A stretch of 64,000 bases of DNA from Microbacterium sp. LWO12-1.2 (GTDB taxonomy: Bacteria; Actinomycetota; Actinomycetes; Actinomycetales; Microbacteriaceae), in assembly GCF_040675875.1 (NCBI RefSeq), contig NZ_JBEGII010000001.1, forward strand, positions 1,736,001 to 1,800,000, read 5' to 3'. A model generated the notes under the pieces. It did not search any database. It was not told where the DNA came from and was given only the letters and a program-made list of their open reading frames with translations. Shown here in pieces: positions 48,120 to 56,471 of this stretch. Position numbers and translations under genes: made by a program. Every line of letters starts with the position of its first letter. The stretch's first letter is position 1.

Positions 48120-50729
48120 TCAGTCCCGCAGTGCCGCGCCGAAACGCTCTGCCGCGACAGCGACACCGGCGAGCTTCGCCTCGGTGGCCTCCGCTGCCGT
48201 CAGCGTGCGGTCGTCGGCACGGAAGCGCAGGGCGAACGTCAGGCTCTTGGAGCCGTCGGGAACGCCCTCGCCGCGGTAGTCGTCGACCAGACGCACGGAC
48301 TCGAGCAGGGCACCGGCACCTTCTGCCAGTGCCGCGCGCACGTCACCGGCAGCCACATCGGCAGGAAGCGTCAGAGACACGTCCTGCGTGGCCGCGGTGA
48401 ACGTCGACAGCGACTCGGCGACGACCCGCCGTCCTGCCAGCGACAGGATGAGGTCGAGGTCGAGCTCGAGCACGACAGCCCGTCCGGGAAGATCCGCGTC
48501 ATCCGAGACCACGGGGTGCAGCTCACCGACGTAGCCGACCTCGGCACCGTCGACCTGCAGCGTGCCCGTGCGTCCGGGGTGCAGAGCGGCCCGCTGAGAC
48601 TGCACGACGTCGATCTCGACACCGGCGGCGCTCGCGATGACCCGTGCGGCATCGAGCGCCTCGGACAGGCCCGCGGGCTCGGCCGGACGACCGGGCTGAC
48701 GCGACACGATGTTGCCGGTGAGCAGCAGCGCGAGGTGGCGGTGCTGCGGCGGGATCGAGGCGTTCAGTGCGGCAAGCGTCTCGTCAGAGGGGCGCACGCC
48801 CAGCGGCGGGACCTCGTCGGTGCCGTAGGTCACGCCGGGCTCCGGGAGGAACACCGCGCCGGTTTCGAAGATCGCCAGATCGGTGAGCCCGCGCGCGATG
48901 TTGCGATGCGCGGTCTGCAGCAGACCGGGCACCAGCGAGCGACGCAGGAACGGCGCCTGACCGTCGAGCGGGTTCGCCAGACGGATGCTGGGCAGGTGCT
49001 CACCGGATGCGGAGCCGTGCAGGTCGTTCTGCGCCTCGGTCGTGAACGGGAACGCCGGGGTCTCGACGAAGCCGGCGGCAGCGAGCGCGTCGGCGACGCG
49101 ACGGCGGCCCTGCTGCAGCGGCGTGAGGCCACGGCCGGACGGCGGCGTCGGCAGCACCGAGGGGATGCGGTCGAGTCCGTGGATGCGCGCGACCTCTTCG
49201 GCCAGCGTCCACTTGTCGGTCAGATCCGGGCGCCAGGTGGGCGGGATGACCGTCCACCCAAGGGTCCTTGAGCCTCCGTCCTGGGTCCCTGAGCCTCCGT
49301 CCTGGGTCCCTGAGCCTCCGTCCTGGGTCCCTGAGCCTCCGTCCTGGGTCCCTGAGCTTGTCGAAGGGTCGGCAACCGCCACCTCGGCGCCGATCGTGGT
49401 CAGCGCGCCGGTGATCTCGTCGTCGGTGTAGTCGACGCCGATGAGCCCCTGCACGAAGCCGGCAGGCAGCTCGATCTCGGCGACGAAGACCTCGGCGAAC
49501 AGCGCGCCTCCCTCTTCCGTGAGCGTGCCGCCGGCCAGATCGACCATGAGGTCGGCGGCACGTCGCGCGGCCACGAACGGGATCAACGGGTCGACACCGC
49601 GCTCGAAGCGCTTGGACGCCTCACTGGGCAGCTTGTGCCGACGGGCCGTGCGCGCGATCGTGATGGGGTCGAAGGTCGCGGCCTCGATCAGCACGTTCTT
49701 CGTGGTCTCGCTCATCTCGGTCGTGCCGCCGCCCATGACGCCGGCCAGACCGATCGGACCGGAGCCGTCGGTGATGAGCAGGTCCTCGACGTGGAGCGCG
49801 CGGTCCTGGCCGTCGAGCGTGGTCATCTTCTCGCCCGGCGTCGCACGGCGCACCGTGATGCCGCCGTCGAGCTTGTCGAGGTCGTAGCCGTGCAGGGGCT
49901 GCCCCAGCTCGAGCATGACGTAGTTCGTGATGTCGATCAGCACGCCCAGCGAGCGCATGCCCGCCAGCGTCAACCGGGCGATCATCCACGGCGGGGTCGG
50001 ACGCGAAGGGTCGACGCCGCGCACCACGCGAGTGACGAACTCGCTCGCACCGACACGGCCGCGCACCGGCGCGACGTCGTCGACGACGGTCGTGTGTCCG
50101 CTGCCCGGCTGCAGCTCCGCGAAGTCTCGGTCGGCGGGGTCGCGGAACGTCGCTCCGGTCGCGTGCGAGTACTCGCGGGCGACACCGCGCAACGAGAACG
50201 CGTAGCCGCGGTCGGGCGTGACGTTGATCTCGACAGCGACGTCGTCGAGCCCCAGCAGCGCGATCGCATCGGTGCCGACGGGTGCGTCGATGCCGAGGTC
50301 GGAGAGCACGACGATGCCGTTGTGCTCATCCCCCAGGCCGAGCTCCCGCGCCGACGCGATCATGCCGTCGGACACGTGGCCGTAGGTCTTGCGCGCGGCG
50401 ATCGGGAACGGCCCTGGGAGCACAGCGCCGGGCAGGGTGACGATGACCTTGTCGCCGGCGACGAAGTTGTGCGCGCCGCAGACGATGCCACGGATACCGC
50501 CGTGTTCCTCGCCCACGTCGACCTGGCACCAGTTGATGGTCTTGCCGTTGGACTGCGGCTCGCCCTCCAGCGAGACGACCTGCCCGACGACGACGGGACC
50601 GGAGATCTCGAAGCGGTGCACGTCCTCCTCTTCGAAGCCGACCGTCACCAACGCCGCGAGGACATCCTCCGGCGCGGCATCCGCTGCCACATCGACGTAC
50701 TCACGCAACCACGAAAGCGGGACGCGCAT
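48120..50729 (-). CDS. pheT: Phenylalanyl-tRNA synthetase beta chain with a repeat insertion
   Basis: An 869-residue subunit. The domains are complete: the N-terminal MRVPLSWLREYVDV, the tRNA-binding OB fold (about residues 40-150, VVVGQVVSLEGEP), B3/B4, B5, the catalytic-like core, and the C-terminal anticodon-binding FDX-ACB domain (LSTFTAATQDVSLTLP). Residues about 454-489 are extra: a Ser/Gly/Thr/Gln-rich run of five QDGGSGT-like repeats between the two halves of B5. It interrupts IGAEVAVAD and WTVIPPTWRPDL. The ATG overlaps the pheS stop by one base (TGATG). Confidence 0.95.
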   Translation of the reverse strand: MRVPLSWLREYVDVAADAAPEDVLAALVTVGFEEEDVHRFEISGPVVVGQVVSLEGEPQSNGKTINWCQVDVGEEHGGIRGIVCGAHNFVAGDKVIVTLPGAVLPGPFPIAARKTYGHVSDGMIASARELGLGDEHNGIVVLSDLGIDAPVGTDAIALLGLDDVAVEINVTPDRGYAFSLRGVAREYSHATGATFRDPADRDFAELQPGSGHTTVVDDVAPVRGRVGASEFVTRVVRGVDPSRPTPPWMIARLTLAGMRSLGVLIDITNYVMLELGQPLHGYDLDKLDGGITVRRATPGEKMTTLDGQDRALHVEDLLITDGSGPIGLAGVMGGGTTEMSETTKNVLIEAATFDPITIARTARRHKLPSEASKRFERGVDPLIPFVAARRAADLMVDLAGGTLTEEGGALFAEVFVAEIELPAGFVQGLIGVDYTDDEITGALTTIGAEVAVADPSTSSGTQDGGSGTQDGGSGTQDGGSGTQDGGSRTLGWTVIPPTWRPDLTDKWTLAEEVARIHGLDRIPSVLPTPPSGRGLTPLQQGRRRVADALAAAGFVETPAFPFTTEAQNDLHGSASGEHLPSIRLANPLDGQAPFLRRSLVPGLLQTAHRNIARGLTDLAIFETGAVFLPEPGVTYGTDEVPPLGVRPSDETLAALNASIPPQHRHLALLLTGNIVSRQPGRPAEPAGLSEALDAARVIASAAGVEIDVVQSQRAALHPGRTGTLQVDGAEVGYVGELHPVVSDDADLPGRAVVLELDLDLILSLAGRRVVAESLSTFTAATQDVSLTLPADVAAGDVRAALAEGAGALLESVRLVDDYRGEGVPDGSKSLTFALRFRADDRTLTAAEATEAKLAGVAVAAERFGAALRD
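49262..49373. repeat. 21-bp tandem repeat inside pheT derived from the dispersed repeat
   Basis: About five units of TGGGTCCCTGAGCCTCCGTCC sit next to one intact TGGGTCCCTGAGCTTGTCGAAGGG-like copy at 49351-49373, the sequence found at 8743. Units are multiples of three, so the pheT frame is kept and 36 extra residues are encoded. Confidence 0.93.
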
Positions 50730-51769
50730 CACACCACCATCCCGTACTGCTCGCTGAAACGGACATCGCCCTCGGCCATGTCGCGCATGTCCTGCACATC
50801 GCTGCGGAACATGAGTCCCCGCTCGATGCCCATTCCGAACGCGAAGCCGCTGTACACCTCGGGGTCGATCCCTGCCGCGCGCAGCACGTTCGGGTTGACC
50901 ATGCCGCAGCCGCCCCACTCGATCCAGCGCGCGCCGCCCTTGAAGGTCGGGTGCCACAGGTCGAGCTCGGCGGAGGGCTCGGTGAAGGGGAAGTAGTTGG
51001 TGCGGAAACGCGTCTTGGCCTCGGCGCCGAAGAGCTGCTTCGCGAAGTGATCCAGGGTGCCCTTGAGGTGCGCCATCGTGATGCCCTTGTCGATCACGAG
51101 GCCCTCGAACTGGGTGAAGACAGGGAGGTGCGTGGCGTCGAACTCATCGGTCCGGTAGACGCGGCCGGGGCACAGCACGTAGATCGGCACCTCACGGTCG
51201 AGCATCGAGCGCACCTGCACGGGGCTCGTGTGCGTGCGCATCACGAGGTGACGCGAGGTCGGGTCGACGTAGAACGTGTCCTGCTCCTGGCGCGCAGGGT
51301 GATCCACGTCGAAGTTGAGCGCGTCGAAGTTGAACCACTCGTGCTCGAGCTCCGGTCCCTCCGCGATCTCCCAGCCCATGCCGACGAAGATGTCGCACAC
51401 CTGGTCCTGCAGGAGCGTGAGCGGATGCCGGGCGCCGACACGAGTGCGCGATGGCACGGCCGTGATGTCGATGCGCTCGGCCTCGAGGCGCGCGGTGACC
51501 TCGGCCGCCGCGAGTTCGGCTTCCTTCGCCGCCAGCGCCTGCGTGACCTGACCGCGGCCCTGGCCGACGAGCTTGCCGAACGCGGCCTTGTTCTCCGGCG
51601 CGACCTGACGCATCGACGCGTTCAGGACCGCGAGAGGCGATCCTTCGGCGACGTGCGCGGCACGGACGGCTTTGAGCTCGGCGGTGTCGGCGGCAGCACC
51701 GATCGCGGCGAGCGCTGCGGCGACGGCCGCTTCGACGGCTTCTGGGGTGATCTCGGGAGACTCAGACAC
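50729..51769 (-). CDS. pheS: Phenylalanyl-tRNA synthetase alpha chain
   Basis: A 346-residue catalytic subunit. An N-terminal coiled coil (about residues 1-90) precedes the class II core: motif 1 HPLTLLQDQVCDIFVGMGW, motif 2 with YVLCPGRVYRTDEFDATH, and motif 3 GFAFGMGIERGLM. The GTG start at 51769 has no ribosome binding site but lies 8 bases after a TAGACT -10 element, so translation may be leaderless. Confidence 0.96.
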   Translation of the reverse strand: MSESPEITPEAVEAAVAAALAAIGAAADTAELKAVRAAHVAEGSPLAVLNASMRQVAPENKAAFGKLVGQGRGQVTQALAAKEAELAAAEVTARLEAERIDITAVPSRTRVGARHPLTLLQDQVCDIFVGMGWEIAEGPELEHEWFNFDALNFDVDHPARQEQDTFYVDPTSRHLVMRTHTSPVQVRSMLDREVPIYVLCPGRVYRTDEFDATHLPVFTQFEGLVIDKGITMAHLKGTLDHFAKQLFGAEAKTRFRTNYFPFTEPSAELDLWHPTFKGGARWIEWGGCGMVNPNVLRAAGIDPEVYSGFAFGMGIERGLMFRSDVQDMRDMAEGDVRFSEQYGMVV

Positions 51770-51777
51770 GAGATAGG

Positions 51778-51806
51778 AGTCTACCGGCGCGGGGCGACGG
51801 GGTCAG
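51778..51806 (-). promoter_or_regulatory. Candidate leaderless promoter of pheST
   Basis: On the minus strand CTGACC (51806-51801) and TAGACT (51783-51778) are 17 bases apart. The -35 element overlaps the gluD stop codon. The predicted start of transcription falls at or next to the pheS GTG. It would separate pheST from gluABCD despite their 33-base gap. Confidence 0.45.
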
Positions 51807-52726
51807 ACGGCGCCCGGCCCGTTGCCCATGTCGAACTTCCCCGCTCCGCGCTGCATCGCGATGACTTCGGTCAGTGTCGACTCGTCGTCCGCCGCGGGGT
51901 TTCCTCCGCCGACGATCGCCGAGACCTTCGGCGAGCGCCGCGTGCGGATCTCGACCCAGCGCGCGATGCCCGAGAGGATCAGGCACATGATGATGTAGAT
52001 GCCGCCGATGACGAACGCGGACTGCAGGATCGGACGCCCCTGCTGCGAGGTCAGCTGCTTGGCGTAGTACAGCAGCTCGGGGTACGTGATGATGAACCCG
52101 AGAGCGGTGTCCTTCATCGTGACGACCAGCTGGGCGACGATGACAGGGAGCATGGCCCTGATGGCCTGCGGGAGCAGGATCAGACGCATCACGCCGCTCT
52201 TGCGGAGTCCGATCGCGTAGCCGGCTTCCTTCTGTCCACGCGGGAGGGATTCGATGCCGGCGCGCAGCACCTCGGCGAGCACCGAGCCGTTGTAGGCCAT
52301 GAGCGCGATGACGACGGCCCAGTACGGGTCCATCTTCACCCCCACCACGGGGAGGCCGTAGTAGAGCAGCATCATGAAGACCAGCACCGGCACCGCGCGG
52401 AACAGCTCGGTGATCGCGGTCACGGGGATGCGCACCCACGCGTGCTCCGAGAGCCGACCGATCGCGAGCGTGAATCCGAGGATGATGCTGAGCACGGCGG
52501 CCAGCGCGAAGGCGGCCAACGTGTTGCCCAGCGCCTTGAGGATGCCCATCCACACGTTCGAGAAGGTGAAGACGTACCACTTCTCCGAGGAGAACTGCCC
52601 GGTCTCGAACATCCGCAGGATCACGAAGCCGACGATGGCGAGCACGACGGCGATCGTGACGATGGCGAGGATGCGGTTGCGGGCGATCGCCCGGGGGCCG
52701 GGGACGTCGTACAGTACGGAGCTCAT
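51803..52726 (-). CDS. gluD: Glutamate ABC transporter permease GluD
   Basis: A 307-residue inner-membrane permease of the His/Glu/Gln/Arg family. After an N-terminal membrane segment, NTLAAFALAAVLSIILGF starts the transport fold and the EAA-type loop LPRGQKEAGYAIGLRKS meets the ATPase. About 60 extra C-terminal residues (SPKVSAIVGGGNPAADDEST) are cytoplasmic. ATG at 52726 overlaps gluC by 4 bases; the frame further upstream is the gluC region out of frame. Confidence 0.93.
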   Translation of the reverse strand: MSSVLYDVPGPRAIARNRILAIVTIAVVLAIVGFVILRMFETGQFSSEKWYVFTFSNVWMGILKALGNTLAAFALAAVLSIILGFTLAIGRLSEHAWVRIPVTAITELFRAVPVLVFMMLLYYGLPVVGVKMDPYWAVVIALMAYNGSVLAEVLRAGIESLPRGQKEAGYAIGLRKSGVMRLILLPQAIRAMLPVIVAQLVVTMKDTALGFIITYPELLYYAKQLTSQQGRPILQSAFVIGGIYIIMCLILSGIARWVEIRTRRSPKVSAIVGGGNPAADDESTLTEVIAMQRGAGKFDMGNGPGAV

Positions 52727-53379
52727 CGCGCGATCCTCCATCGGTTCTCGAGATGGCGTTGCAGCCAGCTCATCAGCAGGACCAGCACCACGAACACCAC
52801 GGCGACCCAGAGCAGGACCTCCATGGGGTTCCCAGGGCGGTCGGCGGAGTCGTTGATCGTGGAGCGGAGGGCCGCGAGTTCGGCGATCGAGAAGCCGGCC
52901 GCAACGGTGGTGTTCTTGAGGAGCGCGATGAACACGCTCATCATCGGGGGCACCACCGAGCGGAAAGCCTGGGGCAGGATGACCAGCGTCATCACCTGCC
53001 CGAACGGCAGCCCGATGGCGCGGGCGGCTTCGGCCTGACCCACCGGGACGGTGTTGATGCCGGCGCGCAGCACCTCGGCGACGTAGGTGGCCGTGTAGAT
53101 GCCGATCGCGAGGATGCCGAGCACGGTGTTCGACAGGTCCGGCAGCCCGAGCTGCGGATAGCCGAACACGAAGAAGAAGAAGACGAGGGTCAGTGGAGTG
53201 TTGCGCACGATGTTGACGTACAGCGTGCCCACGCCCCGGGCGATCGGGATCGGAGAGACGCGCATGGCGCCGACGATCATGCCGAGCACCAACGCGATGA
53301 TGCCGCCGATGAAGAAGACGAGCAGCGTGTTGCCGATCGCCTTGCCCCACAGGTCGAGGTTGCCGAAGATGACGTCCAC
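52723..53379 (-). CDS. gluC: Glutamate ABC transporter permease GluC
   Basis: A 218-residue permease with five or six membrane segments. The coupling loop VPVGQAEAARAIGLPF and the opening GNTLLVFFIGGIIALVLG are conserved. A strong GGGAGG lies 6 bases before the GTG start at 53379. It is paired with GluD as a heterodimer. A hairpin separates it from gluB. Confidence 0.93.
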   Translation of the reverse strand: MDVIFGNLDLWGKAIGNTLLVFFIGGIIALVLGMIVGAMRVSPIPIARGVGTLYVNIVRNTPLTLVFFFFVFGYPQLGLPDLSNTVLGILAIGIYTATYVAEVLRAGINTVPVGQAEAARAIGLPFGQVMTLVILPQAFRSVVPPMMSVFIALLKNTTVAAGFSIAELAALRSTINDSADRPGNPMEVLLWVAVVFVVLVLLMSWLQRHLENRWRIAR

Positions 53380-53405
53380 GCCACCCTCCCTTCTTCAGGC
53401 TGGGT

Positions 53406-53431
53406 GGGGCGGCCTCTGTGGAGGCCGCCCC
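53406..53431 (-). terminator. Hairpin between gluB and gluC
   Basis: Perfect arms GGGGCGGCCTC and GAGGCCGCCCC with a TGTG loop, 8 bases after the gluB stop. There is no T-run after it. It probably stabilises the gluAB message or attenuates the permease genes, giving excess binding protein. Confidence 0.75.
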
Positions 53432-53439
53432 GTGTCAGA

Positions 53440-54351
53440 TCAGTACGCGTCGACCGCGGGCTGCTCGACCTCGATGCCGGAGGAACCGAGGTTCTTGTCG
53501 AAGATGGCCTGCCAGATGTCGCCGCCGTCGGTGAACAGCTCGTTGATGTGCGCGCGCAGCACGTCATCGCCCTTGGCGAGTCCGACACCGTAGTTCTCCT
53601 CGGTGAACAGTCCACCGGTGACCTTGACGTCGTCCGGGTACTGGGCCGCGTAGCCGATGAGGATCGCCTGGTCGGTGGTGACCGCGTCGACCTTGCCGTC
53701 GATCAGGTCCTGGACGCAGGCGGAGTACAGGTCGTACTCCTGCGTCTTGATGTCGGGGAAGTTCGCCTTGATGTTCTGGATCGGCGTGGAGCCGGTCGCC
53801 GAGCAGACGGTCTTGCCGTTGAAGTCCTCGAGCGCCTCGGCATCGTCCGCGTCCGCCGCGACCAGGAGTCCCTGACCGGTGACGAAGTAGGGACCGGCGA
53901 AGTCGATGAGTTCCTTGCGCTTGTCGTTGATCGAGTAGGTGCCGACGTAGTAGTCGATGTCGCCGTTCACGATGGCCTGCTCGCGGTTCGCCGAGGCGAT
54001 CGGCTTGAACTCGATCTTGTCCTCGTCGTAGCCGAGCGATGCGGCGATCCAGCGGGCGATGTCGACATCGAAACCGGTGCGCTCCCCCGAGGTCACATCG
54101 AGGTAGCCGAGACCGGGCTGGTCCTCCTTCACGCCGACGACGACCTTGTCGCGCTCCTTGATGGCGTCGAACGTGGGGCTGCCTTCGAGCTGCACGTCCG
54201 TGGCGACCTCGAACCAGGTGCTCTCCTCGCCGCCTTCCTCACCGCCGGTGCCTGCTCCGGGGCTGGACGGCGTGCCGCTGTTGCAGGCCGTGAGTGCCAG
54301 CAGCGCCGTGGCTGCGATGCCGATGCCTGCCAGTGTCCGTGTGCGTCGCAT
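53440..54351 (-). CDS. gluB: Glutamate-binding lipoprotein GluB
   Basis: A 303-residue substrate-binding lipoprotein. The signal peptide RRTRTLAGIGIAATALLALTAC ends in a lipobox LTAC (Cys 23). A Gly/Glu linker leads to the type II binding fold: VVVGVKEDQPGLGYLD and TGFDVDIARWIA are the usual first-lobe motifs, with NDKRKELIDFAGPY in the second. The acidic ligand specificity is inferred from the gluABCD arrangement. Confidence 0.92.
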   Translation of the reverse strand: MRRTRTLAGIGIAATALLALTACNSGTPSSPGAGTGGEEGGEESTWFEVATDVQLEGSPTFDAIKERDKVVVGVKEDQPGLGYLDVTSGERTGFDVDIARWIAASLGYDEDKIEFKPIASANREQAIVNGDIDYYVGTYSINDKRKELIDFAGPYFVTGQGLLVAADADDAEALEDFNGKTVCSATGSTPIQNIKANFPDIKTQEYDLYSACVQDLIDGKVDAVTTDQAILIGYAAQYPDDVKVTGGLFTEENYGVGLAKGDDVLRAHINELFTDGGDIWQAIFDKNLGSSGIEVEQPAVDAY

Positions 54352-54395
54352 GTGCGTCTCCTTCGTGTGCTGTGTGTGCAGGGTCTGGGGTGCGA

Positions 54396-55145
54396 TCAGT
54401 GCGTGAGGAGCTTCGAGAGGAAGTCCTTGGCGCGATCGCTCTTCGGGTTCGTGAAGAACTCCTCCGGAGTGGCCTCTTCCACGATCCGGCCGTCTGCCAT
54501 GAAGACGACCCGGTCGGCGGCCTTGCGGGCGAAGCCCATCTCGTGGGTGACGACGATCATCGTCATGCCGTCGTGCGCGAGGTCGACCATCACGTCGAGG
54601 ACCTCGTTGATCATCTCGGGGTCGAGCGCGCTGGTCGGCTCGTCGAACAGCATCACCTTGGGCTGCATCGCCAGCGCGCGGGCGATCGCCACACGCTGCT
54701 GCTGACCGCCGGAGAGCTGGGCCGGGAGCTTGGAAGCCTGCTTGGCGATGCCCACACGTTCGAGGAGCACCATGGCCTCCTTCTCGGCATCCGCCTTCTT
54801 CATGCCACGGACCTTGATCGGACCGAGCGTCACGTTCTCGAGGATCGTGAGGTGCGCGAAGAGGTTGAACGACTGGAACACCATGCCGACATCGGCACGG
54901 AGGTTCGCGAGCCCTTTGCCTTCGGCGGGGAGCTCCTTGCCGTCGATGCGGATCGAGCCGCTGGTGATCGTCTCGAGCCGATTGATCGTGCGGCAGAGCG
55001 TCGACTTGCCGGAACCGGACGGGCCGATCACGACCACGACCTCACCGGAGTTCACCGTGAGATCGATGTCGGTCAGTGCCTGGAAATCGCCATAGTGCTT
55101 CTGGACGTTCTCTACCACGACGAGGGCCGTACCTGAGGTCATCAT
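54396..55145 (-). CDS. gluA: Glutamate ABC transporter ATPase GluA
   Basis: A 249-residue ATPase. Walker [11 protein letters not shown]-loop [11 protein letters not shown], signature [15 protein letters not shown], Walker [15 protein letters not shown] and the switch His in VVTHEMGFA are all intact. First gene of gluABCD, the arrangement of Corynebacterium glutamicum. It starts at ATG 55145 or 55142 with GGAG upstream. Confidence 0.95.
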   Translation of the reverse strand: MMTSGTALVVVENVQKHYGDFQALTDIDLTVNSGEVVVVIGPSGSGKSTLCRTINRLETITSGSIRIDGKELPAEGKGLANLRADVGMVFQSFNLFAHLTILENVTLGPIKVRGMKKADAEKEAMVLLERVGIAKQASKLPAQLSGGQQQRVAIARALAMQPKVMLFDEPTSALDPEMINEVLDVMVDLAHDGMTMIVVTHEMGFARKAADRVVFMADGRIVEEATPEEFFTNPKSDRAKDFLSKLLTH

Positions 55146-55508
55146 TTCTCCAAACTAGCCACGCGGTGGTGCTCGCTCCACACAAACGGGGCGAGATTTA
55201 CACGTTCGTAATGCCGAGGACGCCGGTGATCGACGTGCGGGCACAGGTGTCCCGCGGACCGTCCCTCACGGGCCGCGGGACCCCCGCAGCTGGTGCGATC
55301 GTCCCCCTGGCGTCGCAGTCCAGCGTGCGCCCGAACGGGCGCGAACACGTCGGATCCGAGGGAGGGAGAACGCCTCTGCCTTGATGTGCGGCACGAACTC
55401 AGTGGCATCGGGATTCTCCGTCGAATCGAGGTGATCGACATCAGAGTGACAGAGCCCGAGTGCTCTGTGAGAGTTCTTGAGTATTTCTTGAGGAGCGGGT
55501 GCGCGCTC
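55146..55508. other. Regulatory gap upstream of gluA
   Basis: A 363-base gap without a gene. It contains a GTCCCGCGG/CCGCGGGAC hairpin (55249-55281), a CAGAGC/GCTCTG hairpin (55450-55467) just after the TAXI gene that may terminate it, and a direct repeat at 55474-55492. No clear gluA promoter could be fixed. Confidence 0.6.
55474..55492. promoter_or_regulatory. 11-bp-spaced direct repeat, candidate OmpR-type regulator site
   Basis: TTCTTGAG occurs at 55474-55481 and again at 55485-55492, a period of 11 bases, as seen for tandem binding of OmpR-family regulators. The site is just beyond the TAXI gene stop and upstream of gluA. The nearby response regulator gene makes it a candidate target. 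Confidence 0.4.
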
Positions 55509-56471
55509 TCAGCGCCGGGTCTCGCGGTAGTACTCCACCGCGCCGGGGTGAAGATCGACAGGGGCCGTGAAGATCGCCTGTCGGCGGTTCAGCAGCGCGG
55601 CGGCTGGCACCTCCACCGCAATGCGCGAACGGGCGTCGAACAGCGTCCTCAGCACATCGCGCACCACCGCGTCCGGCGTGGACTCCGCCGTGACGAGGTA
55701 GTTCGGCACGGCCATCGTGGGCGCCGGTGCCGTGAGCCCGTAGGTGCCGGCCGGGAAGTCCGCCGTGCGATAGACATCGGAGTAGCGGTCGTTGACCGCG
55801 TTGACCCACTCCTGCTCGACCGGGAGCAATCGCACCGGCAGATCGGATGCGAGGTCCTGGATACCGGGGGTCGGCAGACCGCCCACCCAGAAGAAACCGT
55901 CGATGTCCGACTCCTCCATCGCGCGGATCGACTCCTGCAGGTCCAGCTGCGGGTTCCGCACCGACGCCACGTCGACCCCGGCTGCGTCGAGCACGCGACG
56001 GGCGATCACGTTCACCCCCGAGCTCTCCGCCCCCAGCGACACGGTCTTTCCCGCGAGATCCGGGATGCCCTCGACATCCGAATCCGCACGCACCACGATG
56101 TGCACGTACTCGTCATACAGCCGCGCCACCGTCCGCACCGGAAGCGGATCGTGGAACGCTCCGACGCCGGCGACCGCATCCGCCGCCGCGTCGCCCTGCG
56201 CGAAGCCGAGCAGCGCTTCACCGCTGCCCACCTGCAGCAGGTTCTCGACGGAGCCGTCGGTCTCCTCGACTGCCGCGCGGACGCCGAGCGCGTCCGAGAG
56301 CTCGGCGGCGAGGTGGCTCCCGTAATCGAAGTAGACGCCGGTCGAGCCCCCGCCGGCGATCACGGCGGTGTCATCTCCCCATTCGCTCGCCCGCGGCGTG
56401 CACGCGCTCAGGGCCGCGACCAGCACCGCAGCCGTGATGACTGCCAGGACCCGCCTCCCTGCGGCGCTCAT
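55509..56471 (-). CDS. TAXI-family solute-binding lipoprotein
   Basis: A 320-residue protein. A signal peptide ends in the lipobox LSAC (Cys 24). The mature part is a TAXI-type periplasmic binding fold: GGGSTGVYFDYGSHLA is the family's opening motif, then GKTVSLGAESSGVNV, and IDGFFWVGGLPTPGIQDL. TAXI proteins normally feed a TRAP transporter, but no TRAP permease is in the window. It follows the histidine kinase with a 4-base overlap, so it more likely senses a ligand for the kinase. That is inference. Confidence 0.9.
   Translation of the reverse strand: MSAAGRRVLAVITAAVLVAALSACTPRASEWGDDTAVIAGGGSTGVYFDYGSHLAAELSDALGVRAAVEETDGSVENLLQVGSGEALLGFAQGDAAADAVAGVGAFHDPLPVRTVARLYDEYVHIVVRADSDVEGIPDLAGKTVSLGAESSGVNVIARRVLDAAGVDVASVRNPQLDLQESIRAMEESDIDGFFWVGGLPTPGIQDLASDLPVRLLPVEQEWVNAVNDRYSDVYRTADFPAGTYGLTAPAPTMAVPNYLVTAESTPDAVVRDVLRTLFDARSRIAVEVPAAALLNRRQAIFTAPVDLHPGAVEYYRETRR

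Noticed and set aside
50730..50957. Extended N-terminus for pheT
   Set aside because: It reads pheS out of frame. MRVPLSWL is the true PheT N-terminus and the ATG overlaps the pheS stop.
52727..53350. Extended N-terminus for gluD
   Set aside because: The frame upstream of 52726 is a shadow of gluC; GluD starts at the 4-base overlap.
55249..55281. Rho-independent terminator upstream of gluA
   Set aside because: The 9-bp stem is clear but has a 15-base loop, no T-run, and lies 230 bases past the TAXI gene; its role is undetermined.
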